Of a stretch of 64,000 nucleotides of DNA, positions 43,967 through 52,676 are shown in pieces (position 1 is the first letter of the stretch; each line of letters opens with the position of its first letter). Under the pieces are notes generated by a model. That model did not search any database. It had not been told where the DNA came from and was given only the letters and a program-made list of their open reading frames with translations. The translations under genes were made by a program, and so were the position numbers. Origin of the DNA: Streptomyces triticirhizae (GTDB lineage Bacteria > Actinomycetota > Actinomycetes > Streptomycetales > Streptomycetaceae); NCBI RefSeq assembly GCF_003696235.1, contig NZ_RFFJ01000004.1, positions 1 through 64,000 on the forward strand, given 5' to 3'.

Positions 43967-45196
43967 ATGAGCCAGGTCAAGCCCCTGATCCTCAGCCCCA
44001 CGGGCTCCGAACGCCGCGCGGAGGAGGCCGCGTTACAGAGCGGAGGCCCGGCCGTGCTGGTCGACCTGCTGGGCGTCACCGCGTGGGCGGTCAGCGACCC
44101 GGACCTGCTGCGGCGGCTGCTGACGGACTCCCGGGTCTCCAAGGACCCACGGCAGCACTGGCCCGACTACCCGGAGCGGATCGTCGGGCGGTGGCCGCTC
44201 GACGTGTGGGTCACGGCGGACAACATGTTCACCGCGTACGGCCCCGACCACCGCAGGCTGCGCCGGCTGGTGAGCCCGGCGTTCACGACCCGCCGGGTGA
44301 ACGCGCTGCTGCCCGGCGTCGAACGGATCACCACCGAGCTGCTGGACGCCGTCGCCGCCGTGCCGCCCGGCGAGCCGGTGGACCTGCGGGCGGCGCTGGC
44401 GTACCCGCTGCCGGTGCGGGTGATCAGCGAACTGATGGGCCTGCCCGAGGACATGGCGGCCGACTTCGCCCGCCGGGTCAACGGCATCTTCGACACCACC
44501 CTCACCGCCGAGCAGGCCACCGCCAACACGGTGGCGTTCCACGAGCTGTTGGCCGCGCTGGTGGCGCGGAAGCGCGCCGAGCCGGGCGACGACATGACCT
44601 CGGTGCTGATCGCGGCCAGGGACGAGGAGGGCGACGGCTCGCGGCTGACCGAGACGGAGCTGGTGGACACGCTGCTGCTGGTGGTCAGCGCGGGCCACGA
44701 GACCACCACCAACCTGCTGGACCACGCGATCGCCGCGCTGCTGGCGCACCCGGAGCAGCTGGCGTTGGTCCGTTCCGGCGGGGTGAGTTGGGGCGAGGTC
44801 ATCGAGGAGGCGCTGCGGTACGAGGCGCCGGCGGCGCATCTGCCGCTGCGCTACGCCGTCTCCGACATCCCGCTCCCGGACGGCGGCGTGATCCGCGCGG
44901 GCGAGCCCATCCTCGCGGCCTACGCGGCGGCCGGCCGGCACCCGAGGGTGCACGGCGAGAGCGCCGGCCGGTTCGACGTCACCCGGGTCCACAAGGAGCA
45001 CCTCGCCTTCGGCCACGGCCCGCACTACTGCCTGGGCGCGCCGCTGGCCAGGGCCGAGGCGGCGATCGCGCTGCCCGCGCTCTTCGACCGCTTCCCGAAC
45101 ATCCGACTGGCCGTGCCGGCCGAGGAGTTGGACGCCGTCCCCAGCCTGATAGCCAACGGCCACCAGGCCCTGCCGGTTCTCCCCCACGGCGCGTAG
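43967..45196 (+). CDS. cytochrome P450
   Basis: Soluble bacterial P450 of 409 aa. The I-helix reads LLLVVSAGHETTTNLLDHAI (oxygen-activating AGHETT), the K-helix ExxR is EEALRYEA, and the haem loop is FGHGPHYCLGAPLAR with ligand Cys355. All core motifs are intact. Start ATG 43967 (MSQVKPLILSPTG) follows GAAAGGCGG; the open frame upstream lacks family similarity. No ferredoxin or biosynthetic partner is next to it, so it depends on redox partners elsewhere. The substrate is unknown; it resembles the CYP105/CYP107-like class of streptomycetes. Confidence 0.92.
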   Translation: MSQVKPLILSPTGSERRAEEAALQSGGPAVLVDLLGVTAWAVSDPDLLRRLLTDSRVSKDPRQHWPDYPERIVGRWPLDVWVTADNMFTAYGPDHRRLRRLVSPAFTTRRVNALLPGVERITTELLDAVAAVPPGEPVDLRAALAYPLPVRVISELMGLPEDMAADFARRVNGIFDTTLTAEQATANTVAFHELLAALVARKRAEPGDDMTSVLIAARDEEGDGSRLTETELVDTLLLVVSAGHETTTNLLDHAIAALLAHPEQLALVRSGGVSWGEVIEEALRYEAPAAHLPLRYAVSDIPLPDGGVIRAGEPILAAYAAAGRHPRVHGESAGRFDVTRVHKEHLAFGHGPHYCLGAPLARAEAAIALPALFDRFPNIRLAVPAEELDAVPSLIANGHQALPVLPHGA

Positions 45197-45269
45197 CCGC
45201 CCCGGGCCGGCGGGCGGGGCCGGCCGCTCCAGGTCGTCAACGGGCCCGGCGAGACTCCGCGGACCCGGC

Positions 45270-46136
45270 CTACCCCTCCACCGGCAGCGGCTCCCCGTGG
45301 GCGGCGGCCGGGTGGCGGGCGTGGGGCACGACCATCGGAGTCGCGGTGCGCGGGTCGGGCACGATGTCGCAGGGCAGGCCGAAGACCTCGGCGACCATCC
45401 CGGCGGTCATCACCTCGGCCGGCGGGCCCTCGGCGACGACCCGGCCCTCGCGCATGACCACCAGGTGGGTGGCGAACCTGGCCGCCTGGTTGAGGTCGTG
45501 CAGCACCGCCACGACGGTGCGCCCCTCGCGGTGCAACTCGCCGCACAGCTCCAGCAGTTCGTACTGGTGCGCCACGTCGAGGAACGTCGTCGGCTCGTCC
45601 AGCAGCAGGAGTTCGGTCTGCTGGGCGAGCACCATCGCGATCCACACCCGCTGCCGCTGCCCGCCGGACAGCTCGCTGACCCGGGCCTCGGCCAGCTCGG
45701 TCAGCCCGGTCCGCTCCAGCGCGAACGCGATCGCGGTGTCGTCATCGGGCGACCACTGCCGCAGCAGCGTGTGGTGCGGGTAGCGGCCGCGCCGCACCAG
45801 GCCACGGACGCTGATGCCCTCCGGCGCGATGGGGCTCTGCGGCAGCAGCGCGATCTCGCGCGCCACCGTGCGGCCCCTGTAGGCGCGCAGGTCGGTGCCG
45901 TCCAGCAGGATGCTGCCCGCGTCCGGCTTGATGGCCCGCGCCATGGCCTTGACCAGGGTGGACTTGCCGCAGCCGTTGGGCCCGATGATCATCGTCAGCC
46001 CGCCGTGCGGCACGTCCAGGCTCAACTCCCGCACCACGGGCGCGCCCCCGTAGGACAGGGTCACCCCCCGCACGCTCAGCCCCCTGTGCGCGGCAGCGCC
46101 GGACGCGGTCGCGCCGGCCCGCTCGTCGGTGGTCAC
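45270..46136 (-). CDS. iron-siderophore ABC transporter ATP-binding protein
   Basis: FepC/FecE-type ATPase of 288 aa: Walker A GPNGCGKST, Q-loop LLPQSPIAPEGISVRGLV, signature LSGGQRQRVWIAMVLAQ, Walker B LLLLDEPTTFLD and switch AVLHDLNQAARF. GTG 46136 is preferred because GGAGGAGGGG lies just before it and it overlaps the permease stop (GTGA). An ATG at 46154 would place the ribosome-binding site inside the gene. Last gene of a four-gene ferric-siderophore importer. Confidence 0.92.
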   Translation of the reverse strand: MTTDERAGATASGAAAHRGLSVRGVTLSYGGAPVVRELSLDVPHGGLTMIIGPNGCGKSTLVKAMARAIKPDAGSILLDGTDLRAYRGRTVAREIALLPQSPIAPEGISVRGLVRRGRYPHHTLLRQWSPDDDTAIAFALERTGLTELAEARVSELSGGQRQRVWIAMVLAQQTELLLLDEPTTFLDVAHQYELLELCGELHREGRTVVAVLHDLNQAARFATHLVVMREGRVVAEGPPAEVMTAGMVAEVFGLPCDIVPDPRTATPMVVPHARHPAAAHGEPLPVEG

Positions 46137-47194
46137 AGTCGTCCCCTCCTCCATTCGCGGGTCAGCAGATAGCCGAGATAGATGCCGCCGATGGCCATGG
46201 TGTAGATACCCACCGGCATGTCGTCCAGCGGGAGTTGCTGGGCCGCCAGGTCGGCGAGGACCAGCAGCAGCGAGCCGAGCAGCGCGGAGAGCACCAGGTG
46301 GGCGCCCCAACCGCCGGTCAGCCGGCGGGCGATCTGCGGCGCGGTCAGCGCGATGAACGCGATCGGCCCGGCGACGGAGATGGCGGCCGCCGACAGCAGC
46401 ACCGACAGCAGCACCGCCCGGGACCGGGTCCGCTTGGGCTCGGCGCCCAGCGCGGCCGCGATCTCGTCGCCCATCTCGCCGATGTCGAGGCGGCGCGCCA
46501 GCGCCAGGGTCAGCGGCAGCAGCACCAGCAGCGCCAGCCCGATCTCGCGGGCGTCGTCCCAGGAGCGGGCGGCCAGCGAGCCGTTGACATAGGCGGTCAG
46601 CGCGATGGCCCGTTCCCGTTCCACCGCGTAGACCACGTACTGGGTGATGGCGATGGCGATGGCGGCGACGCCGATGCCGGCCACGATCAGCCGGCCGGGG
46701 TCGCGGAAGCCGCTGCCGGTGGAGAAGTAGACCAGGGTGACGGCGGCGGCGGCGCCGATCAGCGCGCCCAGCGAGACGGGCACGCCCTCGGGCATCTTCA
46801 GCGCGACGACGGCCGCCCCGGCCCCGGCGCCCGCGCCGAGCCCGATGACGTCGGGGCTGCCCAGCGGGTTGCGGGTGACGGACTGGAAGAGCGCGCCCGA
46901 GATCCCGAACGCGGCGCCGGCCGCGATCGCCACCACCAGCCTCGGTCCGCGCAGCCGGTCCAGCACGAAGAGCGTCTTGCCCTCGGCGCCGCCGGTGAGC
47001 GCGGTGGGCAACTCGCTCAGCGGGACGCCGAGTCGGCCCATGGACAGGGTCGCGACCGAGGCGACCACGAGGGCCAGCACGGTGCCGACGCCCGCCAGCA
47101 GCGCGGCCCGGCTCACCGGCAGCGCCAGCCGGCGCCCGATGACGACCATGCCCCGGGGGCGTGCGCCCCGGGCGCGTTCCACGGTGGCGGTCAT
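46133..47194 (-). CDS. iron-siderophore ABC transporter permease 2 (FecCD family)
   Basis: Permease of 353 aa with about ten segments. Family signature: ISGALFQSVTRNPLGSPDVI near residue 95 and VAGPIAFIALTAPQIARRLT near 275. ATG 47194 overlaps the stop of the other permease by ATGA, and its own stop overlaps the ATPase GTG. The longer frame upstream is a shadow of the first permease gene. Confidence 0.9.
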   Translation of the reverse strand: MTATVERARGARPRGMVVIGRRLALPVSRAALLAGVGTVLALVVASVATLSMGRLGVPLSELPTALTGGAEGKTLFVLDRLRGPRLVVAIAAGAAFGISGALFQSVTRNPLGSPDVIGLGAGAGAGAAVVALKMPEGVPVSLGALIGAAAAVTLVYFSTGSGFRDPGRLIVAGIGVAAIAIAITQYVVYAVERERAIALTAYVNGSLAARSWDDAREIGLALLVLLPLTLALARRLDIGEMGDEIAAALGAEPKRTRSRAVLLSVLLSAAAISVAGPIAFIALTAPQIARRLTGGWGAHLVLSALLGSLLLVLADLAAQQLPLDDMPVGIYTMAIGGIYLGYLLTREWRRGRL

Positions 47195-48249
47195 GCCGTC
47201 CCCCTCATCCGGCGCACCGCGTAGAGCAGCACGGGCGCCCCGACGAACGCGGTGACCACGCCGACCATCAGCTCCGATGGGCGCATCACCACCCGGCCGA
47301 TCACGTCGGCCAGCAGCAGCAGGGTGGGCCCGAACAGCGCGGAGAACGCCAACTGCAACCGGAAGTCGATCCCCACGACCGCCCGCACGATGTGCGGAAC
47401 GGCCAGGCCGACGAAGGCGATCGGGCCGACGGAGGCGGTGGCGGACGCGGCGAGCAGGGTGGCGGCGATCAGCCCGCCGGCGCGGATCGCCGTCGGGTTG
47501 GCGCCGAGCGCGTGCGCCGAGTCGTCGCCCAGCGCCAGCGTGTTGAGCCCGCCGGAGACCAGCACCGCCATGGCCAGGCCGACGGCGGCGAACGGCAGCG
47601 CCGTCCAGAAGATCTCCATCGGCCGCCCGCCGAGCGCCCCCACCACCCAGTAGCGGTAGCTGTCGAAGACCAGCGGCTTGCTGAGCGTCACCAGCTGGAT
47701 GTACGCGGCGAGCACGGCGGACACGACGGCGCCGGCCAGCACCAGCCGCACCAGCCCGGTGGAGGCGCCGGCCGAGCCGATGGCATAGACCAGCAGCCCG
47801 GCGAGCAGCGCCCCGGGCAGCGCCCACCAGACCGCGCCCGACTGTCCGCCCGCGCCCAGGAACGCCGTCGCGGTGACGACGCCGGCCGAGGCGCCGGCGT
47901 TGACGCCCAACAGCCCGGGATCGGCCAGCGGGTTGCGGGTGATGCCCTGCATCAGGGTCCCGGCGACCGCCAGGCTGGCCCCGGCCAACACGCCCAGCGC
48001 GGTACGGGGATAGCGGCTCTCGACCACCGTGGCCACATAGTCGTCGGCGTCGCCGGTGAGCGTGGCGAACACGTCGCCGAGCGAGGTGGTCCTGGCGCCG
48101 AAGACGACGCTGGCCAGCATCGCCAGCGCCAGGGCCAGCAGGCCGAGCAGCAGGAAGCCCACCAGCCGGGCGGCGCCGGCACCCGCGGTCCGGGTGCCGG
48201 CACCGCCGGCCGGCGGCGTCAACGTGCTCGCTTCTCTGGTCGCGTTCAT
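47191..48249 (-). CDS. iron-siderophore ABC transporter permease 1 (FecCD family)
   Basis: Permease of 352 aa with about ten segments and the FecCD signature VAGTLMQGITRNPLADPGLL near residue 90, and TASVGPIAFVGLAVPHIVRA near 270. It lies 43 bases after the binding-protein gene. With the second permease it would form the heterodimeric channel for ferric siderophore. Confidence 0.9.
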   Translation of the reverse strand: MNATREASTLTPPAGGAGTRTAGAGAARLVGFLLLGLLALALAMLASVVFGARTTSLGDVFATLTGDADDYVATVVESRYPRTALGVLAGASLAVAGTLMQGITRNPLADPGLLGVNAGASAGVVTATAFLGAGGQSGAVWWALPGALLAGLLVYAIGSAGASTGLVRLVLAGAVVSAVLAAYIQLVTLSKPLVFDSYRYWVVGALGGRPMEIFWTALPFAAVGLAMAVLVSGGLNTLALGDDSAHALGANPTAIRAGGLIAATLLAASATASVGPIAFVGLAVPHIVRAVVGIDFRLQLAFSALFGPTLLLLADVIGRVVMRPSELMVGVVTAFVGAPVLLYAVRRMRGTA

Positions 48250-48292
48250 CGCGTGCGCGCCCGTGGTGGGAAGGGAACGGTCAAGGGAACGG

Positions 48293-49351
48293 TCAGTTGT
48301 CGAGGGTGGCGATCGCCTCGTCGATCAGCGGCAGATACCGGTCGATGCTCCACGGCACGGTGAGCGGGTTGATGATCGAGGAGGCGGTGACGAACGGGGT
48401 GTCGTCGCTGGCCACGATCGCGCCGCGCTCGACCGCCGGGATGGCGGCGTACAGCGGCTGCGCCTCGATCTCGGCGCGCGTCTCCTCGTCGGTGTAGAAG
48501 GTGAAGACCAGGTCGCTGTCGGCGAGTTGGTCCGCGTTCTCCAGGCCGATCAGCGCGGAGTCGGTGCCCTCAAGCTCCTCGAAGGTCTCCACCACCGGGT
48601 CGACGGTCAGGCCCAGCGAGGAGACCATCTCCACCCGCTGCTCCTCCGGCATGAAGACGCCGAGCGTGCCGGGGCCAGAGGTGTAGATGTAGGAGAAGGT
48701 GACGCCCTCGTACTCGGGTCGGGAGGCGGCGGCCTCGGCCAACTGGTCGCGGATGTCGCCGATCAGCACCTCCGCCTGGTCGGGCTGGCCCAGCGCGGTG
48801 GCGATCAGCTCGATCTGCTCGTCCCAGTTGGTGGACCACGGCAGGTCGGGGTAGCCCACGGTCGGCGCGATGTCGTTGAGGATGTCGAACTGCTCCTGGG
48901 TGATGCCGGACCAGGGCGCCAGGATGACGTCGGGCTCCAGCTCCAGGATGGTGTCGAAGTCGATGTCCTCGCCGCCGGCGAACTGGGTGGGCAACTCGTC
49001 GCCGCGCTCCGTCACCGCCTCGTGTATCCAGGGCAGATAGCCGCTCTCGTCGCTGCCCCACTCGTAGGACTCGATGCCGACGGGGGTCTGGCCCAGGGCG
49101 ATGGCGGTCTCGGCCGAGCCCTGCCCGAGGGTGACGATCCGCTCGGGCCGCTCGGTGATCTCGGCGTCGCCGAGGGCGCTCTCGATGGTGACGGGGAACG
49201 CGTCGCCGCCCCCCTCCCCTTCGGCCGACGACGGCTCGGCGGGCTCCTCGTCGTCCGAGGACGAACAGCCGCTGAGCACCAGCGCCGCTGCGGTGGCCAC
49301 GGCGGCGAGGGCGAGACGCTGACGACGCGCGCTGAGGAAGGTGGACGGCAT
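48293..49351 (-). CDS. iron-siderophore substrate-binding lipoprotein
   Basis: FepB/FhuD-type binding protein of 352 aa. Signal peptide ends in lipobox LVLSGC, then an Asp/Glu/Ser-rich linker. The mature fold (helical backbone class III) shows ERPERIVTLGQGSAETAIAL, ILELEPDVILAPWSGITQEQ and GVTFSYIYTSGPGTLGVFMP. First gene of the importer operon, with an iron box 51 bases upstream of its start. The siderophore type is not deducible. Confidence 0.9.
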   Translation of the reverse strand: MPSTFLSARRQRLALAAVATAAALVLSGCSSSDDEEPAEPSSAEGEGGGDAFPVTIESALGDAEITERPERIVTLGQGSAETAIALGQTPVGIESYEWGSDESGYLPWIHEAVTERGDELPTQFAGGEDIDFDTILELEPDVILAPWSGITQEQFDILNDIAPTVGYPDLPWSTNWDEQIELIATALGQPDQAEVLIGDIRDQLAEAAASRPEYEGVTFSYIYTSGPGTLGVFMPEEQRVEMVSSLGLTVDPVVETFEELEGTDSALIGLENADQLADSDLVFTFYTDEETRAEIEAQPLYAAIPAVERGAIVASDDTPFVTASSIINPLTVPWSIDRYLPLIDEAIATLDN

Positions 49352-49401
49352 GGACGTTCCTTCTGTAGGAGTGATCGGCCTGTACGAGTGATCGACCTAG
49401 C

Positions 49402-49420
49402 TTAGGTAAGCCTAAGCTTA
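49402..49420 (-). promoter_or_regulatory. iron box (DmdR1/IdeR-type operator)
   Basis: TTAGGTAAGCCTAAGCTTA matches 15 of 19 positions of the TTAGGTTAGGCTAACCTAA consensus and lies within the dyad AGCTTAGG-TAAG-CCTAAGCT (49399-49418). It stands directly before the binding-protein gene, so the importer should be repressed by iron-loaded DmdR1. Confidence 0.8.
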
Positions 49421-49588
49421 GACCACGCCTCGACCCCGGCCCGCCCCCGAGGGGCGCCGCACCCGGTTCAACTCCCGGACGCCGCGCGGAGCACGGCCCC
49501 ACGCGGCGTCAACCGACCTTCTCCACGCACCCGTTGACCCAGCGGACGGGCGAAGGGGCGGCGCGGGCCGCCTCCGTCGCCCGCCACA

Positions 49589-51199
49589 TCACGGTTTGGC
49601 GACGGCCGGCGTCGGCTCCTCCACCGCGGCCTCCCCGGGCCCTTCGCCCTCGGTGGCGGGCGCCAGGTCCATGGAGTCGCGGAGCCTGGTCGGGGTGAGG
49701 AAGAGCGTGGCCACCACGCCAACCACCGCGATCGCGGCCGAGAGCAGGAAGATGTGGCCGGTCGCGTCCCCGTAGGCCGCGCGCACGACCTCCTGGACGG
49801 CCGGCGGCATGGCCGCGACATTGAGCGTCGAGCCGTCCCCGCCACCGCCCGAGGTGTCGATCCCGGCGGCGGTCAGCCCCTGGGAGATCTTGGTGGACAC
49901 CTGGTTCGCGAGCACCGCGCCCAGGATCGAGACGCCCATGGTGCCGCCCAGCGAACGGAAGAACGTCACGGCCCCGCTGGCCGCGCCGACCTCGTTCAGC
50001 GGCACGGTGTTCTGCACCACCAGCAGCAGGTTCTGCATCGACATGCCCACGCCGACGCCCACCAGGAACATCCCCGCGCCGACCAGCGTCAACGAGGTCT
50101 CGTGGTCGATGGTGGACAGCGTCAGGAAGCCCAGGGTGAGGGCGATGACGCCGGCGACGATGAACGGCTTGACCCTGCCCGTGCGGGACACCAGCCGGCC
50201 CGAGACCGCCGCGCTGATCAGCACCCCGGCCATCATCGGTATGGTCAACAGGCCCGCCTCGGTGGGCGAGTAGCCGCGCCCGACCTGGAAGTACTGGCCC
50301 AGGAAGACCGCGCCGCCGAACATCGCCATGCCGACCGCGAGGCTGGCCACGATCGCCAGCGCCGGGTCCCTGCGCCGCACCACGTGCAGCGGGACGATCG
50401 GCTCGCGCACCCGGTTCTCCACCACCACGGCGGCCACGCCCAGGACCACGGCGGCGCCGACCATGGCGCCGGTCTGCCAGGAGATCCAGGCGAACTCGGC
50501 GTCCACGAAGGTCACCCAGAGCAGCAGCACGCTCACGCTCACCGCGATGAGCGAGGCGCCCAGGTAGTCCACCCTGGCGTCCGGGCGCGGCACCTCGACC
50601 AGCTTCAGCGTCCGGGAGAGCAGCACCAGGGCGAGCAGGGTGAACGGGACGCCGACGAAGAAGCACCAGCGCCAGCCCAGCCACGACACGTCGGTGATGG
50701 CCCCGCCCAGCAGCGGGCCGCCAACGGTGGCCACGGCCATCACGCCGCCGAGGTAGCCGTTGTAACGACCGCGCTCCTTGGGGCTGACCATGGCCGCGAT
50801 GATCACCTGGACCAGCACCTGGAGGGCGCCCAGGCCCAGGCCCTGCACCGCGCGGAAGCCGATCAGCTGCCCGGCGCTCTGGGCGAAGCCGCAGGCCAGC
50901 GAGGAGAGCGTGAAGATCAGGATGCCGATGGTGAGCAGCAGCTTCTTGCTGAAGAGGTCGGCCAGCTTGCCCCACACCGGCGTTGAGGCGGTGGACGTCA
51001 GCAGGGTGGCGGTGACCACCCAGGTGTACTGGGACTGGGTTCCGTTCAGCGAGCCGATGATCTGGGGCAGGGCCACCGAGACGATGGTGGAGCTGATCAT
51101 GGCCATGAAGAGCACGATCAACAGCCCGCTCATGGCGCGCAGGACCCGTCCGTGGTCCATGGGCGCGGCCTGGGAGGGCGAGACGGTCTGTGCGCTCAC
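49589..51199 (-). CDS. MFS multidrug exporter (DHA2/EmrB-QacA family, 14 TM)
   Basis: Exporter of 536 aa with GTG start behind GGAGG. It has about 14 hydrophobic segments. Motif A is GKLADLFSKKLLL near residue 75, the DHA2 antiporter motif C region is GGVMAVATVGGPLLGGAITD near 150, and the second half has GRLVSRTGRVKPFIVAG. A Gly/Ser loop (TSGGGGDGSTL) lies near residue 445. Divergent to a TetR regulator with twin operators, the usual drug-efflux arrangement. The substrate is not known. Confidence 0.9.
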   Translation of the reverse strand: MSAQTVSPSQAAPMDHGRVLRAMSGLLIVLFMAMISSTIVSVALPQIIGSLNGTQSQYTWVVTATLLTSTASTPVWGKLADLFSKKLLLTIGILIFTLSSLACGFAQSAGQLIGFRAVQGLGLGALQVLVQVIIAAMVSPKERGRYNGYLGGVMAVATVGGPLLGGAITDVSWLGWRWCFFVGVPFTLLALVLLSRTLKLVEVPRPDARVDYLGASLIAVSVSVLLLWVTFVDAEFAWISWQTGAMVGAAVVLGVAAVVVENRVREPIVPLHVVRRRDPALAIVASLAVGMAMFGGAVFLGQYFQVGRGYSPTEAGLLTIPMMAGVLISAAVSGRLVSRTGRVKPFIVAGVIALTLGFLTLSTIDHETSLTLVGAGMFLVGVGVGMSMQNLLLVVQNTVPLNEVGAASGAVTFFRSLGGTMGVSILGAVLANQVSTKISQGLTAAGIDTSGGGGDGSTLNVAAMPPAVQEVVRAAYGDATGHIFLLSAAIAVVGVVATLFLTPTRLRDSMDLAPATEGEGPGEAAVEEPTPAVAKP

Positions 51200-51263
51200 G
51201 CGCGACCTCCAGCGGAGACGTTCCTGAGATGGCGACGAAGGACCGTTTCACTCTACATGCACA

Positions 51264-51298
51264 TTGGGCATATTTGCTCAGTGGGTAATTTTGCCCAC
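51264..51298. promoter_or_regulatory. twin TetR operators
   Basis: Two related 18-base dyads in tandem: TTGGGCATATTTGCTCAG (51264-51281) and GTGGGTAATTTTGCCCAC (51281-51298), 17 bases apart, in the gap between exporter and TetR genes. The AT-rich core stands out from the surrounding sequence and probably overlaps both promoters. Confidence 0.65.
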
Positions 51299-51317
51299 GG
51301 GGTAGGATCTCGAAGCC

Positions 51318-51905
51318 ATGGAGAGCATCACGGGACTGCGGGAGCGCAAGAAGGCCGCCACCCGACAGGCGGTGCACGAGGCCGCGCTGCGCCTGACCGT
51401 CGAGCGCGGGATCGAGAACGTGACCGTTGAGGCCATCGCGGACGCCGCCGGCATCTCCCGCCGGACGTTCTCCAACTACTTCTCCTCCAAGGAGGACGCG
51501 CTGCTCTTCGGCGAGGAGCAGCAGACCAGGGCGCTGGTCGAGACGCTGCGGCAGCGCCCGCCCGAGGAGTCCGCCTGGACCGCGCTCATCTCCGCCGCGC
51601 GGTCGCTGTCGCTGCGGACGGGGACGCCGGAGGAACGGGCCTGGGAGGCCCGCAGCCGGCTGGCGATGCGCCATCCCTCGCTGCTGGCGCGGCAGATGGG
51701 CAACCATGTGGCCCTGGAACGCGACCTGGTCGCCGCGATCACCGGCCGCCCCGGAACGGAACGCATCCGCCCCCAGGTCTACGCCGGCGCGTTCCTCACG
51801 GCGCTGCGCATCGCCACCCGCCGCTGGGTGGAGGAGGGCGGCTCCGGCGAACTGATCGACATCCTGGGCGAGATCGAACGCGAGATCGCGCAGCCCTTCG
51901 ACTAG
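51318..51905 (+). CDS. TetR-family regulator
   Basis: Repressor of 195 aa. The helix-turn-helix is TVEAIADAAGISRRTFSNYF at residues ~35-54, after an N-terminal LRERKKAATRQAVHEAALRL. The C-terminal helical ligand domain is typical. The start lies 20 bases after the second operator. It most likely represses the divergent exporter and itself until the exported drug binds. Confidence 0.9.
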   Translation: MESITGLRERKKAATRQAVHEAALRLTVERGIENVTVEAIADAAGISRRTFSNYFSSKEDALLFGEEQQTRALVETLRQRPPEESAWTALISAARSLSLRTGTPEERAWEARSRLAMRHPSLLARQMGNHVALERDLVAAITGRPGTERIRPQVYAGAFLTALRIATRRWVEEGGSGELIDILGEIEREIAQPFD

Positions 51906-51930
51906 GGCCTGGCCGGCCGGGCTTTCCGGA

Positions 51931-51955
51931 CGCCCCGGCCCTGGGGGCCGGGGCG
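51931..51955 (+). terminator. hairpin after TetR gene
   Basis: CGCCCCGGCC and GGCCGGGGCG form a perfect 10-bp stem around CTGGG, 26 bases after the stop. Confidence 0.65.
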
Positions 51956-52482
51956 GGGTGCCCTGGCCGGGGGTGCCCTGGCCGGGCGGGCCGGCGGTTC
52001 GGGTGGGCCTTCCGGCAGGCAGGCCGGGTGGGGTTGGCTGACGGGGCGAGACCCGGCGGCCAGTCGGGCCTGGTCAGGCCGCGCGGGCCCGGCCTGACCC
52101 CCGGCCGGCAGGCAGGGGCGGGGTGAACGGCCCCGGTGGGCCGGGCGGGAAGAGGTAGGACGGGGTCGTGTCCGCCCGGGACCGGGCATGTGCGCTCGGC
52201 GCGGCGAGCGGGCCAACGAGGCCGAGGTTGGACAGCCCCGGCAGGGCGAACGGCGGAACTGGTCGGAGACGACGCCGAGTTGCCCGGACACCGCTCCGGC
52301 GGGCACCTGGCTTCTCCCCCGCCGTGAACCGCCGAGCACGGGCAACGCCATCGGGCGCCGCGGACAAGCGCCCCCGGTGCCCCCGCCACCTCGCGGTCGT
52401 CGAACACCACCGCACCCACCCGGCGTTCCGTACCTCGGGAAGCCCCTCGGCGCCCGGCCGCCCCGGCCGCCCCGCCGGCCAG

Positions 52483-52518
52483 GCGAGCGCGAACGCGAAC
52501 GCGAACACGAACGCGAAC
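52483..52518 (+). repeat. GCGAAC hexanucleotide tandem array
   Basis: Six hexamers in a row, four of them exactly GCGAAC (the others GCGAGC and ACGAAC), about 190 bases before the GH76 gene. Probably slippage; no coding frame is supported. Confidence 0.7.
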
Positions 52519-52605
52519 GTCACCGACGCACCAACCCGCCCGTCCGCCCGGCAAGGGCCCCACCGCCGGCGTTGACGGCGCGGCCCAACACGACTACTGA
52601 CTATG

Positions 52606-52619
52606 GGAGAGCGTTCTCC
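52606..52619. promoter_or_regulatory. LacI-type palindrome upstream of GH76 gene
   Basis: GGAGAGCGTTCTCC is a near-perfect dyad centred on CG, just after a promoter-like TGACTAT, 58 bases before the GH76 start. It resembles the GAGAGCGCTCTC sites at 57398 and 57554. Confidence 0.5.
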
Positions 52620-52676
52620 GCCGAGGTGCCGCGGCGGGTGCGCCGCCCTACCCCCCACGAGAGAGCCGTCATCTCC

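Larger units (their letters stand above)
51906..52676. other. long intergenic region without a convincing gene
   Basis: A 771-base, very GC-rich stretch between the TetR gene and the GH76 gene. Open frames exist on both strands but are low-complexity Pro/Arg/Ala/Gly shadows without starts. It contains a terminator hairpin (51931-51955), a duplicated GGGTGCCCTGGCCGG, a GCGAAC hexamer array (52483-52518) and a LacI-type palindrome (52606-52619). Confidence 0.5.

Noticed and set aside
46137..46310. N-terminal extension of the siderophore ATPase
   Set aside because: Overlaps the permease gene; the ribosome-binding site GGAGGAGGGG points to GTG 46136.
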